Below, in pieces: positions 22,477 to 34,834 of a stretch of 64,000 bases of DNA (positions within the stretch are counted from its first letter, which is position 1; every line of letters begins with the position of its first letter). Source of the DNA: Mixophyes australis (taxonomy: Eukaryota > Chordata > Amphibia > Anura > Limnodynastidae); the NCBI GenBank assembly GCA_036250195.1, contig JAVHZZ010000006.1, positions 72,716,869-72,780,868 on the forward strand. Reading direction: 5' to 3'. The notes under the pieces are model-generated. The model was given only the letters and a program-made list of their open reading frames with translations. It made no database searches and was not told the DNA's origin. The position numbers and the translations under genes are program-made.

Positions 22477-23802
22477 TCCTCATATCTGGGTAGTAAAGGT
22501 TTCTTTTGTAACTAATAACCAAGTGTTTTGTCATACCCGTTGTGTGCTAGTTACCTCTGTTATCAGCTCTTTTCTGCAAACGGTAGGTAAAAGTGACTGG
22601 CTGCAGTGCTTTTCTACTGGATTAGTGTGAGGAAGTCTGCTGTGTACTCTCTCCACAATCACAACTTTATGCTAAATATATTCAGCTCTGGTGAGCTCCT
22701 GAAATTTTGACAGCGATATGTGTGTATTTTATGAATAACACTTTCATATAAACCAACTTGCATTTTAGGGTCAGTGCTCATTTAAGCAATAATAGGAGGT
22801 AAATGTATCAAATGTTCTAAAAACGTGGAGGTGTTGCCAACAGCAACAAATCAGATTCTAGCCATCATGTATCTAGTACAGTCTGTTGTTGTTGTTAGGG
22901 GAACACCTTTACTTTTCCTTTTTAGAAGGTTTGATGCATTTATTTGTGATTTTATTCATGTGTATATTATAGTTTGTCAATGGTCAATTGTGTTAATGGA
23001 TGTATTAAAGGTTGATTTCCAGAAATAGATGATACACTGGCTTGTGAGTGGCTGGTGGTAACGGAGATTCTCCAAACAGCCAATCACAAATGGTCATTGT
23101 GTAAAACCTGTTTGTAATTGGCAATTTAAGCGACCAGTTTCCACTACAATGGGACCACTGAGATGGTACAGCTGCCACTACAGGGGTCTCAGTCTTGTTT
23201 ATTGCCCTGGCACCCAAGGGTGTCTGGAGGAGCCTGAGTGCTTTTCAGCTAAAGGTTTGTAGTCTCTGTCTCTCATGCAGGCACTGGCGGCTTGTCACAC
23301 CGGCAGGGGAACCCCACACTTGTGGTCTCCCTCTTATACTGGAAACCAGCCCAGAAGGACTGTCGCAGTGGTTGGTGGAAGCACGCTGCCTGACTTTTTT
23401 ATTAATTAATGGTGCTTTTACCATTTGTTTTCAATGAGCCTATTGAATTTGAATGAATGGGAAAAGCTTACAGGTTTGTAAAACACCTGATAAAGTCACA
23501 TTTTTTAAACTGATCAGAAAAATCACTCTTTAAAAGGTTGGGTCAATTAATTTCTGCTGTTTTTTTTATTTTACTTTGAGACTTGTGGTGCTCTTGCTCA
23601 ATTTAAGAAAGTCAAAATATAACATACAATGGTCTGCTGATTGTCTAAGGACAATATAGTATATCTATAGGCTAGAAGTATTAGGGGTGAAATCAGCAAA
23701 TTGTCTAAAATATATACGTTATATCAAAATGTTTGATTTTGTATTGGGAATGCAACCAGATTACTGCAGCTATGGTTTCTGGTGCAATGCAAATGACGAG
23801 GG

Positions 23803-23973
23803 AGTATATTTACTAAACTGGGGGTTTGAAAAAGTGGAGATGTTGCCTATAGCAACCACTCAGATTCTAGCTGTCATTTTGTAGAATGTACTAAATGATA
23901 ACTAGAATCTGATTGGTTGACATAGGCAACATCTCCACTTTTTCAATTCTGCAGTTTAGTAAATATACCCCTA
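23803..23973. repeat. Fold-back MITE, GTATATTTACTAAAC ends, copy 1
   Basis: Outer ends gtatatttactaaactg and its complement cagtttagtaaatatac. The arms carry gtggagatgttgcctatagc on one side and its inverse on the other, around a gtcattttgtagaatgtact loop. Related to the copies at 2076-2242 and 56032-56206. Confidence 0.85.
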
Positions 23974-24020
23974 GAAGTGCAGAAACATTACTGTAGCTCT
24001 GGATTTGGTGCACTGTGAGA

Positions 24021-24103
24021 GTAGGGGGTAAATGTATTAACCTGCACTTTTTGCAAGTCACCGATATTCGGCAACTTTGCAGGGGAAATTTAAAGCAGCA
24101 ATG
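24021..24103. repeat. Half fold-back MITE embedded in a tandem array
   Basis: tagggggtaaatgtattaac through gcaagtcaccgatattcgg to ttaaagcagcaatggc: a left arm only, with 53-bp array units on both sides. Confidence 0.65.
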
Positions 24104-24430
24104 GCACTGTGATAGGACTAGATGTGCAGACACATTATTGCAGCTCTGGATTTGGTGCACTGTGATAGGACTAGATGTGCAGACACATTATTGCAGCTAT
24201 GGATTTGGTGCACTGTGATAGGACTAGATGTGCAGACACGTTATTGCAGCTATGGATTTGGTGCACTGTGATAGGACTAGATGTGCAGACACGTTATTGC
24301 AGCTATGGATTTGGTTCACTGTGATAGGACTAGATGTGCAGACACATTATTGCAGCTATGAATTTGGTGCACTGTGATAGACTAGGAGTGCAGACATGTT
24401 ATTGCAGCTATGGTTCTGATGCACTGTGAG
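24104..24430. repeat. 53-bp minisatellite, about 6 units
   Basis: Unit gcactgtgataggactagat followed by gtgcagacacattattgcag and ctatggatttggt. Exact 53-bp spacing at 24104, 24157 and 24210. Diverged units flank it at about 23750-23790 and 23975-24015. Confidence 0.9.
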
Positions 24431-24555
24431 AGACTAGGGGGTAAATGTATGAACATGCGGGTTCTTCAACACCCGCGTGTTCAGCGTGTTCGGCGTTTAA
24501 ATTTCAAGCGGCGCTGCATTGTAAAGGGAAGTTTCCCTTTACAAGCCATATGTTA
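24428..24555. repeat. Half fold-back MITE, CAAGCGGCGCTGC subfamily
   Basis: Left arm tagggggtaaatgtatgaac, with cgggttcttcaacacccgcg and caagcggcgctgcattgtaa, then the tip aagggaagtttcccttt. The right arm is absent. Same subfamily as the complete palindrome at 33860-34048. Confidence 0.75.
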
Positions 24556-24620
24556 TACAGTGAATGTAAGAAATGGGTCAGGTCACCATTACCCAGATTA
24601 TGTAGGATAATGTCCAAATA

Positions 24621-25547
24621 CAGTCATGGGCAAAAGTTTTGAGAATACAAATGTTATTATTCACAAAGTCTGCTGCTTCAGTTTTTATGATGGCAATTTG
24701 CATATACTCCAGAATGTCATGAAGAGCGATCAGATGAATTGCAATTTATTTCAAAATCCCTTTTTGCCATAACAATGAACTTTATCCCAAAAACAACATT
24801 TCCATTGCATTTCAGCCCTGCCACAACAGGAATGACATCTGGAAAAACCCTTGTCCGGAGAAGGAAAGGTGAGCTCTACCATCAGTCCTGTGTCATGCCA
24901 ACAGTAAAGCATCCTGAGACAATTCATGTGTGGGGTTGCTTCTCAGCCAAGGGAGCAGGCTCACTCACAATTTTGCCTAAGAACACAGCCATGAATAAAG
25001 AATGGTACCAAAATATCCTACAAAAGCAAATTCTCCCAACCATCCAAGAACAGTTTGGTGACGAATAATGCCTTTTCCAGCATGATGGAGCAACTTGCCA
25101 GAAGGCAAAATTGATAACTAATTGGCTCGGGGATTTAAACATGGAAATTTTGGCCATGAAACTCCCCAGACCTTAATCCCATTGAGAACTTGTGGTCTCT
25201 CCTTCAGAGGTGGGTGGCGAACAAAAACCCACAAATTCTGACAAACTCCAAGCATTGATTAGGCAAGAATGGGCGGCCATCAGTCAGTATGTGGCCCAGA
25301 AGTTGATTGACAGCATGCCAGGGCGAATTGCAGAGGTCTTCAAAAAGAAGGGTCAACACTGCAAATATTGACTCTTTGCATAAACTTAATGTAATTGTCA
25401 ATACAAGCCTTTTACACTTATGAAATGCTTGTAATTTTACTTCAGTATAACATAGCAACATCTGACAAAAAGGTCTAAAAACACTGAAGCAGCAAACTTT
25501 GTGAAAACTAATACTTGTGTCATTCTCAAATCTTTTGGCCATGACTG
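24621..25547 (+). mobile_element. Degenerate Tc1/mariner transposon, internally deleted
   Basis: Ends cagtcatgggcaaaagtttt and the complement (aatcttttggccatgactg), with TA at the left and a mutated TG at the right. The plus strand reads TSGKTLVRRRKGELYHQSCV, VWGCFSAKGAGSL and QNILQKQILPTIQEQFGDE, then in other frames FQHDGATCQKAK and ALIRQEWAAISQYVAQKLID, all Tc1-family transposase. The DNA-binding N-terminal half is deleted (927 bp in total). It lies in DNAI2 intron 12. Confidence 0.9.
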
Positions 25548-25943
25548 TGCATTCTGTATTTTTAAGAAGATTTCCACACTACAAGCTCTGTGACAGAAAC
25601 AAACCTTAGGACAGAGGAATGGCTTACAGTGGGTTTATTATTTTAACCGTGATGTTCTTAGTGGTGTTTTGTAACAATCAGAAACCCAGAGCCAAACAAA
25701 TATAAATAAAATCGTTCTACCAGAGACCTTAAACGGAATAGTCAAACCTTCTGCAACTAACGTGGTGTGAAATTGGTAACAAGGTATCCCGCTGAATGTA
25801 TTTTATTGAGCGAGTGTGCCTGTATAATGTAACTATATAAATATAATAATTATAATGAAACTATGAATATCTTAGCTAATCTCTGGCTTTTATGCAGCAA
25901 CACATCAACTTAATGAAAGTGAAAAAACACTTGGTGATAATAC

Positions 25944-26180
25944 CTCTTTTTCCTCTTCCTGCCGTTTCTTCTCCTCTTGCTCTTGTCGCTTGCGCTCAGA
26001 CTCTATTATTTCAAAGAATTCTTTTTCAGCCTTGGTGATCAGCTCCTCTATGTTCTCCTCGGGCTGATCATCCTTGGCTTCCTCCTCCTTGCCTGGCTCA
26101 GCCTTGCTTCGTTCCTTCAGACGCATCTCTCGGTGCCTGGCCTCCAGGATCTTCTCTCGCTTCGTTTCACGCTCAAACAT
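25944..26180 (-). CDS. DNAI2: DNAI2 coding exon 12 (C-terminal charged helix)
   Basis: 79 codons, residues 499-577, start [20 protein letters not shown], almost identical to human ([20 protein letters not shown]). The rest is a long Glu/Lys-rich helix ending KRQEEEKE, probably a coiled coil at the end of the beta-propeller. Acceptor ggtactcag, donor GAG|gtatta. The initial Met is internal to the protein, not a start. Confidence 0.95.
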
Positions 26181-28663
26181 CTGAGTACCAATGGGAATAG
26201 TAAGACTGCGACGTTAGAACCTAACATGGCTTCAGTGTAAGCTTTTGCAAGAATTTGATTTTTGTTAATAGATACTGATGGATGGATATTTTGTTTGAGT
26301 TCAGCTCACCTTTTTCTAGGTACAGTAACAAGTGGGCACTACACATAAAGTGGGGTAATGTGCAATAGCCACCTTAGTTTTAGAATGGCGGGCTGTTCCC
26401 CAGGAGTATGCAGGAGTTGGATCTATGTAACCATGAGTGTCTGCTTAATACATGTCCTACTCTATCCACAGTGTACACCCTTTCACACACGTAGCATACA
26501 ACCAGGTTTTTAACACCACATGGAGATGACTTTTCTCTAGTTTGCTGGAGATGACTAAAAAGCAATTCACTGTCACAATAAGGTATTTTCGAAGATGGAC
26601 CCGAGTGGTGTAGTACATGGAGTTTACCAAAGGCTGATTGGTCAGGAACTGGACATTTGGTACTACCCAAGTAGCCAGGTGACTGCTGATGTCACTGGGG
26701 CCTATCAGCCTGGGAGGAAGATGACCACACATGCAGGATGATAGCGGATTTACGAACATGCCCAATAATGATCATATCAATAGGATAATTATTGGACATT
26801 TCTAAGAATATTTTGGGGCTACAAGTGCTGCAATATCACAGACTGTGTGGTCAGCATAGGAATCAGACTTTCAATTAATGTATAATTGCAGTGTTTTAAA
26901 TATTTATTTATCGGTCTTTGTAACCATCTAACTCTCTTTTGTTCTTTAACCTGGGTGATAGTCCTGCAATTCATGTCCAAACGCAAATGACACGACTGCC
27001 TATGTCTTGAGAGGTGGAATAGGGGACGGAAGGGGTGGACTAACATAGGCCGGGTACAATAAGGGCGTGTTGAGAGCGTCGCGATGCAGATACGGCCTAT
27101 TTAAGTCCTGGGTTTCTCATAAGGACGCTTGGTTTCAGACGGTGTAAGTATCGACTACACCTATGTGTGCCACTAGCTAGCACAGAACATGTGTATTCAA
27201 GTAAGATAGACCATAAAAACGCATTGTATGTACAGAACACATTAAAAACATATTTTTATTAATGATTAAAATATTAAGAGTTTTTCATTTATTTATAACA
27301 AATATATTATTATGGGTCCTGATGTGACCTAACATTGTACATACACTTGTGCATATATTGTAGTCTGTTCTGTCTGTTTACGTACAGCAAGTAATGTTTA
27401 GGCAGAGCCTACACCCAGATCTAAACGGAAACCTATCTTGAGATACGCTTGAATTTGTATATGGTGGGAACTAATTGATCTTGTCTGTTAATAATACACT
27501 CCTGCATGTGAAAAACTGCGGCTATTTAGGCCTACTTCATAAATGCAAATCATACATTTTACAAAACGACATTTGTCATGTACTTCTCCTGTAAAAGCTG
27601 AAGGGCAAAACTTCAAATATAAAATAATTCTCACATTATGTAAAAGTTACAAAGTATGCATTACTTCACATAGGGGCTGATGCTGATTTGAGCGTACGTC
27701 CTATGATTAGCACCTCTGAAGCCGATAGGTGCTTTTTTCACTGATCGTACATATATTATATGAGGATGTGGGTATATATTTGTTTTCATTTTTATCGTAC
27801 ATGAGAAGGAAAATTATACTATTTTATATAGAGCGTTTTTTGTCTTTAAATCAAACCGAATAGCAAATGCATTTGCTGCTATCAAATGTTAAACTTTTCT
27901 TGTTAGTTTTTGGAAAGTATTTTCTTTCTCTACTTACCATGAGCCCCGTAGTGATTAGGTATACAGTACAGGGAATAAGAAGGTTTAAGGCAGACTTTTC
28001 AAATACAATTGACACAGGGGACAAATTGGGGAAAAAAATAATTGAAGGCTCCCAATTGGAACAAAAAATGACTTAATTCTTGATTTCATTACATGATACA
28101 AAAAATATTTATTACACCATTTAAAAAACCACTGTCAAATTTTAACCCAAATTTAAGCACTAGAAAAGGAAGTGTCGTACAGCAGTTTTTAAAGGGTACA
28201 CACCACAGGGGCGGGATTGAACACAAAACAGAGGTTGAAGGCAACAAATTAGGAAAATGCAGGTCACATGTTGCTCACAAAACACCAGTTTGATATGTCT
28301 GGTATAAGGCACACATTAATAGAGCAGGTTACCTGCCTGTTGGTCTGCGTTCTGTATGAAAGGTGTAGAGGGGGGGTGGGGGAAATTTGTAGGATACGGA
28401 GCTCTTGGAGGTTACAGATGTGGGGTGCGACACAGGACTAATGTTTAATATGTTACATAGGTGTGTTAAGCTGTGTTGACTGGTTACAAACATATATAAG
28501 AATATTGTTTCATGGACAATGGAGAAGTAAATATAAGATGTATTACTAATCTATATGTATAAAACCATATAACAATGGGAGTCTGTTGCACAAAGCAGAC
28601 ATGTGGGACAAGTGGTACATATCGCTGTGATTTATATTACAGATATGCTGCTCAGGGACTTAC

Positions 28664-28810
28664 AGCAGTTGCAAGGTTCTTCTCATTTCTCTGCATTGTG
28701 CACAATCCAGGCGACAGCTCCAACAGTGTTGTCAGCCCCATTTTAGAGCCACAGGCTACAAACCTTCCATTATCTTGCAAGCGGAGGCTGTAGAGAGGAT
28801 CATCACACAC
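28664..28810 (-). CDS. DNAI2: DNAI2 coding exon 11
   Basis: 49 codons, residues 450-498: [20 protein letters not shown], then [16 protein letters not shown] and [10 protein letters not shown]. This matches the last WD blade of human DNAI2 ([21 protein letters not shown]). Acceptor catgtgtag, donor GCT|gtaagt, both phase 0. Confidence 0.95.
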
Positions 28811-29483
28811 CTACACATGGGAAATACAATATATAATCACGGTTTGTTTCATATCAAGAGCAGCAATCGGTGTAACTAGAGATCATGGGCCAACATCTCA
28901 CATTTAGGGTAGAAAGATACATTACTGTTTTAGATATTCTAACAAAAAAAAGCGAAAATAAAACAGAATGTATAAAATAAAATAAAACACAAAGTGTTTA
29001 TATAGAATAAAACAAAGTGGCTGTATCACTATTGTTTAATGTTCTCTTGTCTAATGTAAATACTAAGGGAGGAATACATAAATATATTCTTCTGCTAGTA
29101 AGTGGTCTTGCAGTGCTCCACATTCAGTAGAGTTTCCTTTGTTTATGCTTTCACCCATAATCCATGTATCCACTTCTGGAGCCCTCCTGTTAATCATATT
29201 AACAGAGATAACCCCTGTACAATACAATAGCTTGGTGGCATGGTCAAGTAGCAAAGGATATGTGTGATGTAATGTGTGACATGACCAGATCCAGAAAGGA
29301 ACAAAAACCAGGAAAAGCTGTGGTAGATACAACCTTTCATTTTACCCACAGACTGCATAGAGGGAAAACATAAAACTGTGTCTAGCGCATACGTCGCTTT
29401 ATGGTTAGAACAGGAATTATTTAGTGTGTAATAAAACTTCTCTCGTTTGGGATCATCTGACATTGGGTGGACTATTCCACAGA

Positions 29484-29800
29484 AGTATGTGGCTTATTGG
29501 TTAGCACTTCTGCCTCACAGCACTGGGGTCATGAGTTTGATCCATGGCCTTATCTCTATGGATTTTGTATTTTCGCCACGTGTTTGTGTGGATTTACTCT
29601 GGGTGCTCCGGTTTCCTCCCACACTCCAAAAACATACTGGTAGGTTAATTGGCTGCTATCAAATTGACTATAGTCTCTCTTGGTCTGTGTTTGTGTATGT
29701 TAGGGAATTTATACTGTAAGCTACAATGGGACAGGGACTGATGTGAGCAAGTTCTCTGCACAGTACTGCGGAATTAGTGGTACTATATAAATAGCTGATT
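29484..29800 (+). repeat. tRNA-like SINE, diverged copy
   Basis: Retains ttggttagcacttctgcctc, tttcctcccacactccaaaa and gactgatgtgagcaagttct, and ends gtactatataaatagc. It sits in DNAI2 intron 10, about 100 bp from the exon 10 donor. Confidence 0.85.
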
Positions 29801-29903
29801 AATGATTTACCACAAGATAGTTACTGTGAGATGAACGTGAACCGTTCGTGTAAAGAAAAATATCTATTCCTCCCACCCATCTCCCATGGACCTTAGTACT
29901 GAC

Positions 29904-30039
29904 TTTTAGACTCAGAGTGGGGTTGTTCTGTTTGAATAAATAGTCCCAAACATCCAGGGTCCCATCCATTTTGGTGGTCAAGAACACAGACGGTCGTACT
30001 GGACTCCAGGCAGCATCTGTTAAGTAACTCATGTGATAT
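29904..30039 (-). CDS. DNAI2: DNAI2 coding exon 10
   Basis: Residues 404 (split Lys) to 449: [20 protein letters not shown], then [17 protein letters not shown] and PTLSLK. TLDVWD is a WD-repeat terminus. Acceptor ttctacatttag; the donor AAA|gtcagt has C at intron position 3, where A or G is usual. The next exon (VCDD) and the human protein (LSLKVCDE) both place the junction exactly here. Confidence 0.94.
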
Positions 30040-30671
30040 CTAAATGTAGAAAAAAAGGAGATCTGCTGGGTATACTACAGAATACAATGGTTATACCGTA
30101 AGCCGATCATCAGTAAAATGAAAGCACCACTTTACCAATATTCATTATTAACTTGCATAGTAAATCCCTAACCAGCATCATGGTTGAGTCACTAGTGTCA
30201 ATTACATATTGATGAGGAGAGGTTACAGAACACCTGTTTATACACAGTGGGGGCAGCCTATTATTTTACCAGAAACGTTCGCCTGGTGAAAGGCGCTCAT
30301 GAAGTGCCCCACTTGTTACTGGTGAATTGCAAGGCTACAGTGTATAAATACTGCTTCATGCCACAGGTGATGAATGGAATATTATCATTGAATCATGAGA
30401 TATGCGGGCAGTCTATCCACTAATATATACATATAACTGAAGTATATGTAATGCACTGAAGAGGACAACACAAATATACCAGCATGGACCAGGAACTTCA
30501 GTTGCATGGACAATTATATATTTTTTTCCCAAATAACTGACACAGCATCAATTTGCTCTGTGATGTGGGACTGTTATGAGCATCAGAGAAGATATTCTAT
30601 CATACAGGCGCACAGGTTTTTCCACTATAACTGACACTCTCACTATTACAGTATCAATGACCAGCAGCTTA

Positions 30672-30896
<225 letters not shown>

Positions 30897-31121
30897 CTAA
30901 AGGAAAGGATAGAAGAGTTGTAGCACGTTGTGTAATTGGAGGACTATTGTGTTCCATGCATCTAGATAACAGATATTGATAGAATACCAAAGCCATACAA
31001 AGCTAGCCACAAACAGGCTAATCCAGCCGCTGGGCCAGATCAGCCATCCGGCAGGATCTCTATTTGATTCATGCACAGAAGTTCTAAAAGGATATGATCT
31101 GAACATTTGTCACTCAGATAC

Positions 31122-31184
31122 CTGCACTCACATGCTGCACTCACATGCTGCACTCACATGCTGCACTCACATGCTGCACTCACA
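31122..31184. repeat. 13-bp tandem repeat
   Basis: About five copies of ctgcactcacatg in DNAI2 intron 8. Confidence 0.9.
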
Positions 31185-32675
31185 GACGTGCCCAATAATG
31201 ATCTGATCTTATTTCAAGCAGGTCATTCTTGGGCATCTCACTCATTCCTTACCCCAAACTGGACAACAAACCTGCTGTTTACATAAGGTTCACCTTATAC
31301 GTAAATGTGTTTTGCACCAACTGTTCCTGTTGTGCCCTGCATTATAAAATGCCCAGTCTTAGTGATGCCATGCTACACATTGGGTGCCATGCTTTTTCAG
31401 TATGTATGGATATACAGACCAGGTTAAAATGGTAAGGTGTTTCTTGCCAACAGCATAACACTACAGTGACATCTTGCATCTTTAAATCTATAAAGTCATC
31501 AATAATCAGAAATGCCTATAAAAGAGTGTATGCTGAAAAGGCAAATGGCTTCTGCAAGGCATCAAAACTGATATGCAGCGGCCAAGTTAATTTTAAAACA
31601 GATTCACATTATTACTGTCACTTTTCAAATTGTTATATCTATCTATGACCGGGGACAGCACTTCCACTAGGCGACCTAAGTCCTTGCTCACCGCAGTTTA
31701 GGGATCGCCTAAATCGCTGAATATGTGGTGTAAAAAGATTTTGTCGTTTCTCTCTCTTGTAGTGCTGATGTGTAGAGGAGGCAGATGTCAGGCTCCGTGG
31801 TCATGTGATTATAGACATCACACTGTTCTCCTTAGTGATGGGCTGGGTTATGACAGTGTGCGGTGATGCCACAGTGCAGCACCAGGCTTCTAGTCACTGA
31901 CAATTAGGAGCTGTATAATCACATCACCACAGAGCCTGACATCCCTTACCTGCCCGTCTGCTCTACAAGCAAATAAAGGGCAGGGGAAAAGTGAAGGTGT
32001 TAAATTACTGAGGAGGCTGAGAGTGAGGAAAATGAATGGGGCTGTGGTTGATAAATATATTAAGGAGGGAGGATGATATGGGAAGAATTACAAGGTAGTG
32101 TGGTGGGAAATTAATGACAAGGGAAAGGGCCCGAACATACATATACTAATTCTCCTGTGCAGTCTGCAGGGACAGTCTGGAGATATGTCCTGCTTCATTC
32201 TACTCTGCAAAGCAAAGCAGCATTCAGAGGGAGCCACACACACATAACATTGCTTCAAGCGGAATTTCAGGGTTAAACTGATGGGGATAGAGTTGGATGG
32301 CGGGCCACAATTACATGTCATGGCCCCACCCCCTTCAGCAGCTTAGTGAGGTGGCATGGGCTACAGCTTTGCCAAGAGTCGGTATTACCCAGGGAAGGGC
32401 TGACATATTTTAGCCAGTTTTAGCCAGGGGGGGAAGATGACTCCAGCAGTCTATTAGGAACATTTTAAAGGGAAAACAATGCAGGAGGCCCAGTGACCCA
32501 GCCCAAGGTACAAACTATGGAACCGGCCCGGGGCAGATGCAGCCCTGCCCCCAACCCAGCCTGCCCTGCTATTACCCCAACACTAACACTGCTGGTGACT
32601 CTCATGCAGTAATAACATGTTGTTGTGACCACTTTGAATAGGGCATAATACATTGGTAAAATAAAACACACTCAC

Positions 32676-32798
32676 TATAGTCGGCTCAAACTCCAAAGAG
32701 ATGCCTCCTAAAGCCAAATCAAGGTTTCCTTTTTTTGTGATATCCAGAACTAATTTTTCTGTCGGTTCACTCATTTTTCGGATGTCCCACCACAAGAC
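32676..32798 (-). CDS. DNAI2: DNAI2 coding exon 8
   Basis: 41 codons, residues 289-329: [20 protein letters not shown], then [29 protein letters not shown] is the end of a WD repeat. Acceptor ttttacctacag, donor ATA|gtgagt. Phase 0 at both ends. Confidence 0.95.
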
Positions 32799-33695
32799 CT
32801 GTAGGTAAAATTCACAAATCTTGAAATGACGCAAGATGCCCCCCATACAATTTCTTCTGACTATCCCTATTATTAGAAGAGATCTTACAATTATTGACAC
32901 ATATGTGGTGAAAAGAAATCATAATAGAAAAATCTTAATGAAAAGATCCATTCAGAAATATGATGCCCAATATACAATTGTATCTATGTGTGTGAGGATG
33001 AGCGATCCTAATTAAACGATCTCTTAATATATAAAATTTAGATAATTCTGTATGTGCACAAAATGTTCTGTGAAAAGTTTGTTTGTGAAAACATATTGGA
33101 GTACAATTTATAAGATAGCTGCTTGAATGGACAGTGTCAGTGTAATAACTGGGACATACAATTTCTGGCTGATACATTTATTATTCTGGGACCATTAAGA
33201 CCTTTCTTTCCATACACATCAGGCTTCTTGTCAGTAAGCCCCTAGTAAATGAAGCTTTAGGGAGTCCTGTTGAGCATAAAATGGCTAACAAGAGAGGTGG
33301 CTGTTGAAGTTTAATAATTGGATGAAGGCGGTAATTAATAGTTTCTGTTTACTACATTCAGTTCTGATGCTATTAATCCGCAGCATAATTATTATTGGAA
33401 CATTTATATATGTTTAACATATTTTCTATCTTTTAATATAAAATATAAAGTGGTGAAGAGGCTTTTTAAGGTTTCCAACATATTAATTATATCGAGTTTG
33501 GTATCATTCTGTTGGCAATTGTGATCGTTTCCTGTATTATTTATGTAGCATTTGCAAATAACATCACAAATAATATCACTTTTCCTACACCAAATAGCAA
33601 CTCCAGAGATAAATCTCTAAACATTAAAAGTTTTGAATTATGTTAGACATTTTAGACACATTTTTTGCACCACTACAAATAAGTCTTGTAGTCAC

Positions 33696-33835
33696 CTGAC
33701 CATCTGTGGAAGTCGAGAAACACTCTGTGCCAGTTTTTGATTGAAGCCATATAACCTTGTAAACAGGATCACGGTGGCTATGTTCAATGACAGACAGTTC
33801 CACTGGCTGTCCCCCTTTCCGGGTGTCCCAGTATG
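33696..33835 (-). CDS. DNAI2: DNAI2 coding exon 7
   Basis: Residues 242 (split Thr) to 288: [20 protein letters not shown], then [20 protein letters not shown] and TSTDGQ. Acceptor ctccttttttttag, donor CAG|gtgact. The intron sequence only 22 bp upstream of the acceptor is the end of a 189-bp palindromic MITE, so the branch point probably lies inside transposon DNA. Confidence 0.95.
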
Positions 33836-33859
33836 CTAAAAAAAGGAGAACAAGACAAG

Positions 33860-34048
33860 GGGGTAAATGTATCAATATGCGGGTTCTTCAACACCCGCGT
33901 GTTCAGCCTCTTCCGCGATTAAATTTCAAGCGGCGCTGCATTGTAAAGGGTTAACTTCCCTTTACAATGCAGCGCCGCTTGAAATTTAATCGCGGAAGAG
34001 GCTGAATACGCGGGTGTTGAAGAACCCGCATATTGATACATTTACCCC
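33860..34048. repeat. Complete fold-back MITE: 189-bp nearly perfect palindrome
   Basis: Arms of about 91 nt, from ggggtaaatgtatcaatatg through caagcggcgctgcattgtaa to aaggg, are mirrored with a single mismatch (gcgtgttc against gcgtattc) around a loop of about six bases (ttaact). CAAGG occurs at both borders (33856-33860 and 34048-34052) and may be a target duplication. It lies in DNAI2 intron 6, next to the exon 7 acceptor. Confidence 0.93.
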
Positions 34049-34834
34049 AAGGTGTTTGTGCAAACATTCAGTAGGGAGAAAGTGTAACCAAGTCTAAAGT
34101 GAGATATAAGATATATTTGATTAAACTGGATTGGACTGATTCATCTGAAAATAATAGAAACAAATATTTAGGATATATTAACAGTAAAGGCCAGATGTGG
34201 ACCAATACGGCTATAGAGAATTGCGATGGCTAAACTGGGGAGCAGAGCCTAATGGGAACCCCCAATATTCTCCAGGGGCTACTGCAAGGGAGTGACGGAC
34301 TCCACCAAAGTGAACCTACAGGGTACAGTCCTGCAGGTTAATCAGCTGATGAATAACAAGAGGATGGTCAGAAAGAGGCCAAAGTTGGGGATGGCAACTG
34401 TGGGCATTACAAATAAAAGTTAGGAGTGCCTAGCATCTCCTCTCAGCGACAATGTACTTGTGAATATATATGTTACCGTATGGTGTACTATGTGTTGCAT
34501 CACTTGTTCTTAAATATTGACAGTTGAGTTCCTTAGATGCCGTTAGACTATTAAGTAGGTCTCCTAAAGGAGCTATTGTCATCTGGGTTTATCAGGGCAC
34601 ACAGTCACCCAGGGGTACCCTAAGAAGTTGCACCAACCACTGGCTAAAGACTCTGCAGGACTACTTCCACCATCAGCAGCCCATGTTGTGCCGCTGAGCT
34701 GTAGACCACTATCACTCAAAAAGACAATGTTAAACTAACTTAACTTTTACTACTCAGTTTACTAATAGGTCCTCACGGTTCTTAACAGAGCTTAAGTAGA
34801 ATTCCCGTAGCAGTACCTAGAGCTCTCTATAACA

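Noticed and set aside
26380..26765. Overlapping minus-strand frames in DNAI2 intron 11
   Set aside because: No similarity to known proteins and no splice-site or phase fit with DNAI2.
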